Below, one piece after another: positions 11,801 through 22,588 of a stretch of 64,000 bases of DNA (positions are counted from its first letter, which is position 1; each line of letters opens with the position of its first letter). The DNA is taken from positions 372,001 to 436,000 of the forward strand of contig JBBPUQ010000006.1 in the NCBI GenBank assembly GCA_038501195.1, given 5' to 3'. The notes beneath the pieces are model-generated. The model was not told the DNA's origin. It did no database searches and saw only the letters and a program-made list of their open reading frames with translations. Source of the DNA: Nemania diffusa. Lineage: Eukaryota; Ascomycota; Sordariomycetes; Xylariales; Xylariaceae. Both the position numbers and the translations under genes were made by a program.

Positions 11801-14463
11801 CATTGCCGGATGTCGTGCAGAAGATTATTGGAGATCTGGTCACCCCATTGCTCGACCTGATGATGAACCATTTATGCATTGACCGCCCTACTTGTGCATG
11901 TCTTGCAAGAAGTGGGAGCGAGGACTTGTACACCTACTATGTACCTAGTCTACCTCACACCTAGATACAGTAGATACCTATACGATATCGATTATTGAAT
12001 TGATATTCCCGTGATATTGTGTCTGTCTCGGACCCCGTTTACCTGCCTACACGAACAAAAGTCCCGAAAGAGTCCAACAAGCCCACCACGTCTTCTGTAC
12101 TAGAATAAGAAACCATCCTACATACATACCTGCGCAAGCACGCAGCAGCAGCGCTTACTGTCTCCCCCGCGTCCGCTAGATGCCCGTTCGAACTTCCCGG
12201 ATACATAATTCATCTACAAAGGGCAGAGAGCGGCCCGGGTTAGGATGGCCAAGACCCGGCTGCGTGTTGGACGTAAATAAATGCCGGTGGCGAAGCCGTA
12301 GCAAGAAGTTCGGGGCAAAAAAGCCGAAGGGCACCATAGTCTGGACCCATCTGGAGTAATATGCCGCGGCCTATTCGCCCATGACACGACCGGCCCGTAC
12401 TTGGCTTGCCCTTCTTGTGTAGCTAGGTATTTATCTCGTCGTCGCCAGAACCACTTGTTGGTCGATGATTGGAATTATCCCACTTTGCTGACATCTTGTC
12501 AGCGAGTTGCCGGCAATGAAGCTGCAGGGTCAGGGTTGAAACAGCTTGACATATGTAGACATAGAATGCGACGGTAGCATTTTAATTTCCCGCCACTGCT
12601 AGATATACAGGTTCCAATCTCAATCCTGTCGTGGATTCGCCCTGAAGGCGGTATCATTGCATACTACCTTAACCAACATCTGAGTAACATTGTCTGTGAT
12701 ACTGCATAGACACTATGTACACTACGTAAATTACCATTTGAAACTAAATACAAGAGAATGGGACACAAAAAAATAATAATAATACAACTTGGAAAATTGG
12801 TGTGGCCAAAAGGAATGAGGACACCATGCAACTTTTTGGCTTCTTCTTGGCGCACAGCCGTTTATTCTCCCCTACCTACCTAGGTAGATAGATAGACGAT
12901 AGACTACCTAATCTACTTAGTGTAGCCAACCTGGCATCTGCACACGTGCGGCAAAAGGAAAAAGAGCCACACCATTATTACTGTAGGGCTTGGTCTAACT
13001 CGATTTCGTATCGGCCAAGCCTTGGTCCCATCGAGGAGCATCAAGACGAACCACAAAAACACACTATCTACAGAACACCCAGGTCCCGACGGGAGTGATA
13101 GTGAGGGTGGTGGTGCTGTGTGGCGGCGGGCGACCACGGAATACACTACCTAACTAACTTACCTACCTCTTAGTGTACATACATACGTATAAGTCATTAG
13201 CTACATAATCCCTAGCCAGCTGATAATTGCCCTGAAACGAGCGGCAAGCCCTATTATTCGCCCATGAGGCAGAGGAAAACGATGCTAGATAGGGCCAGAA
13301 TATCCGTACATATCTACCTACTGCGTACTTGTGCACGCTCACTTGTGAGACGATTCTCGCGCAACTTGCCCTGTCCACTTTCCGCCCTGCTCCGGGATTC
13401 TAGTGGTATAGTCGGATAGTCGGATACTAGGATGGGCTGCCTCGCAGCCGCAAAACCAAGTATATACTAGATAGACTAGATGCACGTCTGATGCCCGTCG
13501 CAGGAAGGATCCGTCATCTGCCCACGGGGCGAGCCCAATCACAGCGCCCTCGTTGATCCCTCGCCAAGGGTTCACTCTTTCATGTGTGCGTGTGTGCGAC
13601 GGCGATTGCCCGCGTCGCAGCACCACAGGCTACCACCAGAGGGAAAAAAACCCGATTCAGCCCAATATGGATCCCCTCGGTCTATTTTTATGTCTAGTTT
13701 TACGAATGTGAACATGAATACTGATTATTACTGCATTACTGGGTATCTATCTGATGGCATAGGGAACATGAAATGCACTGCCGACAGCTGATGCTGCAGG
13801 CCTCTCCCCCACGAGGTTTGTGTGCAGACTTATACAACAAACACGCACACGCTCACACACACACCTGTTACTTACCACCACTACCACTACCACTACTACC
13901 ACCACAAGACACTACCTATAATACTATTACACCTGCATACACGGTGAGGGATAGACGACCAGACCTACATACGTACGACGGACAACGCCGAGTATAGACA
14001 TATCTCCTGTCTTGCAGAACCACACACGCAGGTAAGACTCGGACCCAGCCGTCGTGGAATGCAATCCGGCTTTATTCTTGGGGATCGCCCTCGCTTAAAG
14101 AACAATCCTCTAATGGCACCTCGTCCGATTCTCAGTTTGCTTCTTCCAACATCATACCAGGCCGCCAATGCGTGAGTCGGCGGGTCAAGGTGAGTATCAA
14201 CGGAGCGAATGGCGGGGGCCCTTTCGAAGACACATCACATAAAAGCAGTGGCTCTGCACTCGACACCGCCGCCGCCGCCGCCGTTGGAGTAGCTGTCAGC
14301 ATTTCCATGTTTCTTTGGCCAACTTATCACGGATGATCCGCTGCCAATTTCAAGGGGGGAAAGCATCAATCGAGCCATATCTCCCCAACAGGCTTCGGCG
14401 TTAAGTCATAGTCGACTATAATTATACTTGTATAGACACGACACACCTAGACGGTACCGAAGA
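8812..14463. other. 5.6-kb gene-poor stretch
   Basis: No complete gene could be supported. Frames of 60-150 codons occur on both strands but lack domains, consistent codon bias or splice partners. Contents seen: GAT/GAC-type simple repeats at about 11520-11590, CAC/ACC repeats at 13850-13910, many TACCTA words (11930-11980, 12870-12920, 13140-13170), and a short protein-like frame at 10106-10222 listed separately. The last 300 bp is the methyltransferase promoter. Confidence 0.45.
10106..10222 (+). other. Possible short or broken coding segment
   Basis: An ATG-led frame of 38 codons (beginning MGVSEYLGALLASEVDADRP) has a protein-like composition. After one TAA at 10220 the same frame stays open for about 65 more codons. 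A single stop between two protein-like stretches could mark a decayed gene or a missed intron, but no adequate splice pair spans it. I do not recognise a family. It may be chance. Confidence 0.18.
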
Positions 14464-15511
14464 ATGTCCCCTCGGCGCAAGGTGAGTAAATCTCTAGTGG
14501 AACGAGCTAGTCACAAATTCCTAAACGCACATTCTTACAGAAGCCATCTGTGCCGTCTCTCAGGAGCGAATCTGCCGCTGGGACAAGTACAGCGGAAGAG
14601 GAACCACCATACATCGAGGCATTCGGTCATAAATATCACCACTCTGGTAGGATATTCGTCCCATTCGACGAGAAGGAGCAAAGACGCATGGAAATCGAAC
14701 ACCGGCTGTTCAGACACTGCTTAAACGGCGCTCTCACGGCTACCCGAATCCCCTTGACTGTCGAGCAGATCGTGGATCTCGGGAGCGGGACGGGCCTCTG
14801 GCCCCTAGAGATGGCCGTCAGGTATCCGCAGGCTCAGATCCTTGGCATCGACGTATCACGGATCCAGCGGACAAACGCCGTCCCGCCTAACGTGACGTTC
14901 TCCATCAGCAACGTCGAGGACCCGTGGCCCATGCCCCCAAACTCGATCGACTTCCTGCACGCCCGCAGTCTGGCCGGGGGCGTCTCGGACTGGCCGGCCT
15001 TACTCGCACAGGCCTACGAGAGGCTCAAGCCGGGCGGCCTTCTCGAATGGACCGAAGTCGCCATCCAGATCTTCGATTTCGACGGCAACTTTGGCTCCGC
15101 CGAGTTGTGCCCAAACTTCCTAAAACTGTGGCGCGACGTCTGCATGAGCAACAACATCGATTTCACACCCTCGCCTAACGCCCCTGTGTGGCTTGTTGAG
15201 GCTGGCTTCGAGAAAATAGTCCAGCGGACGGAGATCCTGCCAATAGGGGACTGGGTGGAAGACGACAAGCTACGAACTCGGCAGACACTCATGAATACGA
15301 TATCCCGTGAGCACTTCAGTATGTTCAGCCTTAGTCACTTCCCACGCTCGCGATGTCATTAATATTGATTTTTTTTCTTCAATAACTAGCGAATCACTGC
15401 GGGCTCCTATTCACGAAATGTGGATGGACAAGAGAACAATTCGACGAGGTTGCGCCCACGTTCTTCACGGATATTGCGGCCGAGACCTCGAAACCTTACA
15501 CCATGGCGTAA
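14464..15511 (+). CDS. LaeA-like SAM-dependent methyltransferase
   Basis: The CDS is join(14464..14481,14541..15318,15390..15511), 305 residues. The first exon is only 18 nt (MSPRRK); GTGAGT and TTACAG flank intron 1, and GTATGT and ACTAG flank intron 2. Seen: a class I Rossmann methyltransferase with motif I VDLGSGTGLW at about 84-93, an acidic strand (LGIDVSRIQ) typical of SAM ribose binding, the VPPNVTF and DPWP landmarks, and LKPGGLLEWTE as post-II. This pattern is shared with fungal LaeA-like proteins. LaeA itself is a regulator of secondary metabolism, but most paralogues are of unknown role and some modify small molecules. No biosynthetic backbone gene lies in the window, so this is an orphan paralogue. 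No signal peptide. Complete, with no sign of decay. Confidence 0.85.
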
Positions 15512-18246
15512 GAAATAATCTTCCTCATTTATTTGCCCATCCCCTTCCCTTTCTTTTCCCATTCCTATCAATCTATTGTTCATCAACATAAACTCACGCA
15601 ATATCAATAGAGTTTTCACCACCGCAAGAAAACCCCGTATAGAGGGCGGATGAATTCAAGGGGACTTCTACAGTGGCGGTAACCGTAGATGCTAAAGGAC
15701 GAAATTTAGTAGAGCGAGGACACCACCTTGCCCTGCGTCCTACAGGCTCTCTGACTGGTGACTTTTCTTCCGAAAGCACCTATAGCCTTGCTTGGTGGAA
15801 AGGGGGTGAGCTATCGGTTTCTTGAGCATAGCCTGCTCTAGATCGAGTTCGATGCAGGAACTTTTGCCCGGCTGCGCCGCCTATACACACATACACGCAA
15901 AAGCCTACGCGCTTTGAAAGAGATCTAGGTCTGACACGTACCACACCATAGTGGCAGGGCTATAGGCCCCAAAGCCAATGACGAACTGTATTGTTGTGGG
16001 CTCCGGCTGCATCGCATCAGCTCGCACAGCATTAGTTGCATGAAATATCACCTCTCAGCCTCTCAACCGTTAAATGCCATTAATCTATATATTTTTATAG
16101 GGGGTGGTGATCGTTGTTTGTCACATTGTTTGTCATAAATTACGAGAATACCATGAGACATATTGTAACCTCAACATGCCAGCGTACATCAATAAGACCG
16201 AGACCGAGACCCTGAGCCTTTTCTTCTTTAAATGGCACTCTATCCGGGTATCATATAGACTGCCAGCGCTCTTAGCAACCCCTCTTTACATATTTTCGTC
16301 GACGGCAAGACATACATAGTGATCAACATCAACTCAACCAGTCAAGAAGCCAGCCACGAAGTCCATACCACCCCAAGACTACGTCAATATTCGTTCACGT
16401 ACTCTAGAAAGAAAGAAAAAACGAGTAAGAGAGTGACAATAGGTAACCATACGATACCTACATATTCCATACCAAGTAGTCGATAAATGTAACTAACCCC
16501 ACGCTCGCCACATGTCTTGTAAGCAACTTATACACTCTCATTCGACCCAGGCCTCGCCACGCCGCAGTAAATCCCTACCTCGCACAGCCCAAGACCTGGC
16601 ATTGTGACATACGATACGACACACGCATGGGATTTACCACCTATGAGAAGACGGAACCAACTGCCCAATCACCTCTTTCCTCCTCATCGTCTCTTTCTCC
16701 CTTCCCCCGTGGTTTTCTTGTTATAGTTGGCTGCAAGTTACACCATAGCCCTGTATGGTCCGGGCCGTTCTCTGCGAAAAGGGGCGTCACGGTCACGGTC
16801 ACAGACATGAAGTATGAACACACGCTCGCATCGCTACCTACCGCATGTATGCATGATGCGCCTATGCCTTTGCCTATGCCTATGTATGATTCTTATGTAC
16901 TGCCTACTTACCTACTCACTTCTCTACCTGCTTAACGAGACATACCCTAGATAATTGCCTACATATACACATGCGCGCACGGATATTGCGGCTCAAGGTA
17001 TTTATTAGAAGTAAACAGTCACAAACGGGATGTACCCTCACTACTCCAACATAAACATACAAACGGACCCTACATATGCACACAACAAACAGACAGGCAC
17101 ACCTTGAAGCTGAGATATCTAGGTATACGGAACATGGCGAGAATAAGTACCGCGCCTTAGGCAAACGCCGCCCAGAACCGGCTGGCCGGAGAGGGACCGA
17201 CCGAACCACATCTCGCGAGACGCTGGTACGAGATAGATAGAGGGCTGGCTACGCTGCCTACACTAGGGATGCGGTGTCGTATAGTCAGCTAAGTAGTGAA
17301 TATGCGTGCCCCTAGGACATATCTATTCTAGGTAAGTTGAGCCGAGCCCAGCCAAGTAAGAGTGAGCGTGAGAATAGCAAAATCAAGAAATGATGAAAAC
17401 AGAGCAAGAGGAAGCACTAAGCGACGTGAAAAATTCGAAACAACAGTTCTGGAGACGAGAGAGACATGGATAAGTCCTTGGAGCAACGCGAAGCTGAGAG
17501 AGGAAGGACGAGGAGGAGTGAGGAGACGCAAAAGAAAAAAAAAAGAGGACGAAAAGAGACGAAGAGTGAGGCAGCCAACACAAACCGATACTTACCCCCA
17601 TCGAGAGTAATCCGACCCCATCTGGCTAGGTAGACCAAGTAGTCTGGGGCACATTAGGAATATTCACAACTAGCCACTTAGAACGTAGACAGATCCCCAT
17701 GGGACAATACCCGGTTTGTATGTATGTATGTATGTATGTGTGTCATGTATGTATGTAGGCTGTACGTAGCCTCACCTCGCCGGCGCTTAAGCCCACGCCC
17801 ATGTCCAAATCCCGGCCCTCGTGCCTTAGCGACCAGGTAAGTTGGCGACTAACCAAGTCCGCATCTGGGAATCCGGGCGGGCTGGGCTAAGACCATGCAG
17901 TCAGACTCGGCCTCTGCGCGCCTACATAGACTACCTAAGTGGTGGTGAGTGAGTTTCACTCGGTTCCTTTACCGGAGCGGGAATTAGACCTCCCGCGCTT
18001 CGTGAGAGGTTACACTAACTACTAAAGACACGATCGACGAACACGTCAACGAACCTACATTGGCAAGTGTAGCCGGGAGGCTTAGAGCCTGGAGATAGGA
18101 GGTAGTAAGTGGCAGGGAAGAGACTGAAATCTATGGACCTCCCGTTCGTCCAATCGTGAGGCAAAAGTACAGATTATAGATGCAATTGGCCCACGCCAGC
18201 CCCAATAACGCCCCAATAGTAAAAGTGCAATGGCCAATTCAAGAAA
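15512..18246. other. Gene-free stretch with simple repeats
   Basis: Nothing with coding character was found in about 2.7 kb. It contains a GTAT/ATGT microsatellite at about 17717-17758, repeated TACCTA words, a CACGGT duplication at 16789-16801, and polypurine tracts at about 17400-17580. A hairpin-forming GC stretch at 17971-17997 (GCGGGA...TCCCGC) lacks tRNA features. Confidence 0.45.
17717..17758. repeat. GTAT/ATGT microsatellite
   Basis: Tandem ATGT units, four or more perfect copies followed by interrupted copies (GTGTGTC then ATGT again). A simple-sequence repeat likely to vary in length between strains. Confidence 0.8.
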
Positions 18247-19342
18247 TCACTCGTGAACCTTCACGCCATCGTTCGATGTCGTCGCTGCCTGGTCCTGATT
18301 GATCTTCAGCGAGAAGTCGACGTGTGGGGTGCCCTGGTGAATAGAGCTCGTGGAGATGATGTCAATATCTAGAAAGAGGGGGAAAAACATTAGTCGTTAG
18401 CTGAATGCACGCGAGGCTTTCCCAGCCTCCGTAGAAGCGAAATGAATCGAATACCAACCATGACATGAGAAGCAGGGAAGAAGCAGGGTGAAGGGGACAG
18501 AGACGAGACTCACCATTATTCGCATAGTCAAAGACGTTGTCCTCGCGCAAGCCACCGCTGACCTCAATGAGGAACTCCCGCTTACCCCTCCACTTCTCGC
18601 GCAGGCTCTTCGCCGCGACGCGCACGCCCTCCCCCGTAAAGTTATCCAGCATGACGACGTCTGCGCCCGCGCCGATGGCCTCGTCGGCCTCGGCCTCGTC
18701 CTGCACCTCGACCTCGACCTTGAGCGCGAAGCCGCCGACGAGCTTGGCGGCGCGCACGGCGTCGGCGATGCTGCCGCGGCTCCACACGTGGTTGTCCTTG
18801 AGCATGATCATGGAGCTCAGGTCCATGCGGTGCGTGTCCGCGCCGCCCACCAACATACCATACTTCTCGACGAGGCGGAAGCCCGGCGTCGTCTTGCGCG
18901 TGCCGGCCAGCACGCCCCGATAGCCCGCGCTGCGCAGGCTCAGCAGCAGATTCCGGCTGGCCGTGGCGACGCCCGAGCAGCGCGCCAGCAGGTTGAGCCC
19001 CACCCTCTCGGCCAGCAGGAGGCCCCGCGCGGGCCCCGTGACGGTGGCCACGCGGAACTTGTGCGAGCCGTCCCGCGGCCGCTCGATGTAGCTGCCCTCG
19101 GCCGCGTGCCACTCGACGGCGCAGCCGCACTGCGCGAAGATCTCGGTGAAGAAGGGCGCGCCCGCGATGATGCCCGCGCTCTTGCCCCACAGCGTCGCCG
19201 TGCGCGCGTGGTCGCCCACCACGAAGCCCGCGTAGTCGTACGACGGCGTGTCCTCGGCGAGCCAGCCCGTGATCTGGGCCTTCCAGCTCGGCGGGAGGAG
19301 GTGCTCCAGGGAGCCGTGGTGGATGGCCTGTTCTCGAGACAT
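18247..19342 (-). CDS. BNA6: Quinolinate phosphoribosyltransferase (nicotinate-nucleotide pyrophosphorylase)
   Basis: The CDS is complement(join(18247..18368,18514..19342)), 316 residues. The 145-bp intron (GTGAGT...TCTAG) joins ANN to DIDIISTSSIHQG, the conserved C-terminal segment of the family, which confirms the splice. Seen: the N-terminal domain to about residue 120, then the barrel domain with RKTTPGFRLVEKY, HRMDLSSMIMLKDNH, the acidic run in KVEVEVQDEAEADEA, VMLDNF and EVSGGL. These are the usual quinolinate- and PRPP-binding elements. The enzyme converts quinolinate and PRPP into nicotinate mononucleotide, CO2 and pyrophosphate, the last committed step of de novo NAD synthesis from tryptophan. 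Length fits the family (about 290-320). A Mutator-type MITE lies about 450 bp upstream of the start. Confidence 0.95.
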
Positions 19343-19784
19343 GGAGGATCGCGCGAAGGGGTGGTGGAGGGAAGAAAGGGGTCGGGTTGATTCAATTCGG
19401 TCGGACTCTACGTATTCGTTTGCTGTGCGCTTCTGGTTGGTAATCGGGATTAGAATTGGTGTTTGTAGAGGATGGCTTGCTCACTTACACGGTTCGATGG
19501 CAACAGATGTAGACGTACAGAACAGTGTGGAATGCTCGACGTAACGTTGGCTATCTACAAGACACTGGAGGCATGGAGCTGGTAAAGGTGAGGCAATGAA
19601 ACACTCCAGGCGGTTTCTATTGCTCCAATACTAGATGGAAGTTTAAGTGAGTTCTTAGGTACCTAAGTAGATAGCTTCCTTCCCTTCCTTTGAGCCGTTT
19701 CCACCCGCGCGACATTCCCGGAGTGCATGGAGGGGTGGTACGTATAGTGTGGAGGAGGGGCAATGCCGATTTAGGGCCGAACCC
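19343..19784. promoter_or_regulatory. Upstream region of the quinolinate phosphoribosyltransferase gene
   Basis: Non-coding stretch between the BNA6 start (19342, - strand) and the MITE. It holds a TACCTA word near 19660. No specific regulator site could be assigned. Confidence 0.4.
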
Positions 19785-20320
19785 CTCCAGTTGCGCCTTG
19801 GTTATTCGTAGAGGACGTTCTACTATCCGTAGAGGAATCTAAACCCTTTTCGGAAAGGCCCTCTAAAAACCCATATATTTTTCTGATCCTTACCTAATTT
19901 GTATAAGCAGCCTCAAAAATGATCGGGCAGTAAAAAAAAAACAGTCAAATCTGTTACCTGCAGGTACAAACGTTTAGCAGTAGTTTTTACTATAAACAAA
20001 ATATCTTTAAGTCAAAATAAGTTTTACGTTATCTAAAGCTGCAGCGTAGCAGCAGTTTAAGTTATTGTGGCTATAGTAGCTTACGCATATATTATTGTGG
20101 CTTAGTAGAAAATCTTTTACTTGCAAGCTGCCTAGTTAATAGGACCGACTGTATTTTTAGATAGAAATCTAGGATTTGCTGGCGCTAGCTCTACAGCACG
20201 TATAAATTAGGTGGGGATCGGAGCAGGTCCAAGCTTCAGCGGGACACCTTTCCCAATGGGGTTTAGATTCCTCTACGGATAGTAGAACGTCCTCTACGAA
20301 TAACTGAGGCGCTCCAGTTG
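19785..20320. mobile_element. Mutator-type (MULE-derived) MITE with 9-bp target duplication
   Basis: The element is 19794-20311 (518 bp). It begins and ends with inverted repeats of 53 bp that differ at only two positions (6-7) and continue imperfectly to about 65 bp. Each TIR contains the word CGTAGAGGA twice. The flanks carry the perfect 9-bp direct repeat CTCCAGTTG at 19785-19793 and 20312-20320. Long TIRs plus a 9-bp duplication are the hallmark of Mutator-like elements. The interior is A+T-rich with no ORF, so it is non-autonomous and would depend on a transposase elsewhere. Its position is upstream of BNA6 and beyond the 3' end of the next minus-strand gene. Confidence 0.85.
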
Positions 20321-20672
20321 TACCCTGCCAGCTGCAATTTAATGAAGGACACTTGGAAGTCATGATCTTCACCTGTCAACATATAGGTAAGTTTTACCTA
20401 GAATTATCTCATAAAGAAAGCATCATCAATTAATTATCTTCATGACGTGACAGACGATTCTAACATAACATCCTAGACCATCTATGGCTTCGCACATCCC
20501 CTCCTTAAACAGTCTTATCGCACATGAGGTATTCCCTTGTGTATGTTCTCTCATGCTCGATATTTGATGCCTTGATCCTTTCTTCGAGGCCGTCCGCACA
20601 ACCACAAATCGCACATATACATTATCATAGACGTTCATCTTATCATTCAAGTGTCGTTTCCGCTCATTTGTC
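20321..20672. other. Short intergenic stretch, 3' side of a hypothetical gene
   Basis: A+T-leaning, no coding frame. It probably contains the 3' UTR and polyadenylation region of the minus-strand gene that ends at 20673. Confidence 0.4.
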
Positions 20673-21374
20673 TCAAAAAACTTGTAGAACATGCCAAGGC
20701 ATCACGCTCAGCTCCGCCAGGACACAAGGTAAAGGAAGCGATATAGCTCGCCGCCGACACTATACGCATAGTCAGTATTGATGATTCCAACTCGTGCCCG
20801 AAACTCCGTTATTACGTACCCTCTGGTTTTGATCAAGCTCTTCATCCCCTCTGCTAACCGCAAGTGGTGCCATCCCACCATGATCCGCCACTGAAGCATC
20901 GCTCGCCCCGGTATCCTTGTCCTCCCTCTCAGGGGACCCAGCCCTGCTCTTGTTCACCACGGGCAGAACGCGCTGGATGATGACCGTGGTAGGCTGCTCG
21001 GGCGTCTGTCTCGCCAAGTCGAACGTGATGCGGCACTCGTCAAAGGGCGCCATGTACTTCGAGACCCAGGCCTCGCGGATGCAGTCCAGGAGATCGAAGT
21101 TGTGTCCCGGCAGCCGCATGATGAGCTGGTCTTTGCTCTCGAGGACTACATGGCCGTACTGTGCCAGGCTGCGGGAGAACACGCCCGGCTCGTTGAGTGG
21201 GAGGGCCCGGAAGCGGCAGGTGATGGGTCCTGCGCTTATAGATCCCCGGCTGATGAGTTTGGGGATGAGGCACGGGTCGTCGAGGTCATAGACGTCTGTT
21301 TCGACCTGGCTGCGGCTCGGTAAGCCTGTGGAGTTGGGGTCGTGTGTTTGGGGTGGGGTGCTGAAATCTGCCAT
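20673..21374 (-). CDS. Hypothetical protein, 213 residues (C-terminus uncertain)
   Basis: Best model is complement(join(20673..20759,20820..21374)). Exon 1 gives 185 residues from an ATG in good context (ATCATGGC). A 60-bp phase-0 intron follows, with donor GTACGT, branch TACTGAC and acceptor TATAG, adding 28 residues. If unspliced the frame stops after 200 residues, and that TGA lies inside the branch-point sequence. Seen: a polar start, a folded-looking core (about residues 27-130, with LISRGSISAGPITCRFRA and LPGHNFDLLDCIREAWVSKY), then a charged, probably disordered tail. No signal peptide and no membrane helix. I do not recognise the family. The core looks like a genuine intracellular domain, but no motif fixes a function. 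Confidence 0.55.
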
Positions 21375-22014
21375 GATTGGATATCTCTGGAAGTGTAAGT
21401 GTATAATAGGGGAGGGGATTTAATGACCCGGGCCAAAAATTGCCACCTTGTCTTGTACAGGTTCCTGAGTGTAGCTTATTGATCAAGTCAAGGAAACAAA
21501 ATGGTTTACTGTTTACTCGGCGAACGAGGTCGAATTGTGACCTATGGCGACATGGGTAACTACGGCAATAACAAAGCTAAAACACGATCGATCTACCTTG
21601 TTCTTATGTTGCCTCCCACTAGACTTGATTACTCACGATATGGTTAGACTTATATAGACATAAACATACATAAACACCTAATCCGCACTACGGTTTTACC
21701 TTTCGAACTTTGTTAATAATCTTAAACATGCTCTGCCACCTGTTTCTTTGCTCCCGAGAATAATGTCTATCACTTTCCACCGGTTTTCTTTCTACTTTGG
21801 CAACAAAATAAAAACATAATCTATAATCTATACTCTAAGTCTATAATCTATAATCTGGATATACCTGTTTCCCTGAATCTATACCCCCTTCTAGTTGTTC
21901 ATAAAAATGACAAGTCTAATATCATAACCATCATATGTCGCATATATCATCCTCCATCCTCTTTGAGTCTATTCAGAAAAGCCAAGGAAGGAACTTAGCA
22001 TAAGCTTAACGTCC
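21375..22014. other. Intergenic region between two hypothetical genes
   Basis: A+T-leaning, no coding frame. It holds a short tandem of TCTATAATCTATA words at about 21820-21856 and the promoter of the 21374 gene, with a TATTATAC stretch just upstream of its start. Confidence 0.4.
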
Positions 22015-22588
22015 TCAATACCACATGGGGGCCGCACGCCAATGCCGAAGCATCTTGTCGACAGCCTGGCTCCACTCGTACACGAAGCATCGGGTGAGCT
22101 GCTCTGCTTCCTCCGGCGAGGGATGTCGGCCACCCCACATCTCCGGCTTCTGAGACTCAGATTGCGCACAAGTCAAGATCAATCCTCTATTACAGCGAGA
22201 GTTAGTAACTATATCGCTAGCTGAAGAAATTTCAAGGGGAATAAGAACGAGACGAAGATGAGACAGTGAGAGCAAGGGGTCCGACATACGCATCGCGGAT
22301 TTTAACCAGACACAACCACGCCATGTTCCAGCTGCGCGCCGAGTTCGGATCCTCGCCGACCAGGAGCCTCGCCTCCTCGACCAGCGAGCTCGAGACCGGG
22401 TAGTTGCGCGTGAGGCCACGGAGCTCGAGCAATAACTGGTGGCTGCTCACGTAGTAGTCCCACGCCGCGGCCAGGGGTTCCTGGAACGCCTGCATCTCCT
22501 CCTCGCTCTCGCAGGCTACTGCGGCGCGCTCGATGCGGCAGAGTTCGGTCAGCGTATTGACCGTGTGGTTCCGAAGTGACTCGATCAT
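22015..22588 (-). CDS. Hypothetical protein, 156 residues
   Basis: The CDS is complement(join(22015..22186,22290..22588)). The 103-bp intron (GTATGT...TAATAG) joins KIRDA to GLILTCAQ in frame, which supports the model. The product is a predicted all-helical, acidic protein (ESEEEMQAFQEPLAAAWDYY, LVEEARLLVGEDPNSARSW) with a Trp/Tyr-rich C-terminus (CFVYEWSQAVDKMLRHWRAA). No signal peptide, membrane helix or known catalytic motif. Same strand as the hypothetical gene downstream, 640 bp apart. The family is unknown to me. The start at 22588 is the first ATG of the open frame. Confidence 0.55.

Noticed and set aside
17940..18020. GC-rich hairpin resembling a tRNA arm
   Set aside because: No T-loop consensus, no D arm and no acceptor pairing on either strand.
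18488..19390. 300-codon frame on the plus strand
   Set aside because: Shadow of the quinolinate phosphoribosyltransferase exon; composition is biased to Ala, Arg and Val with no known motif.
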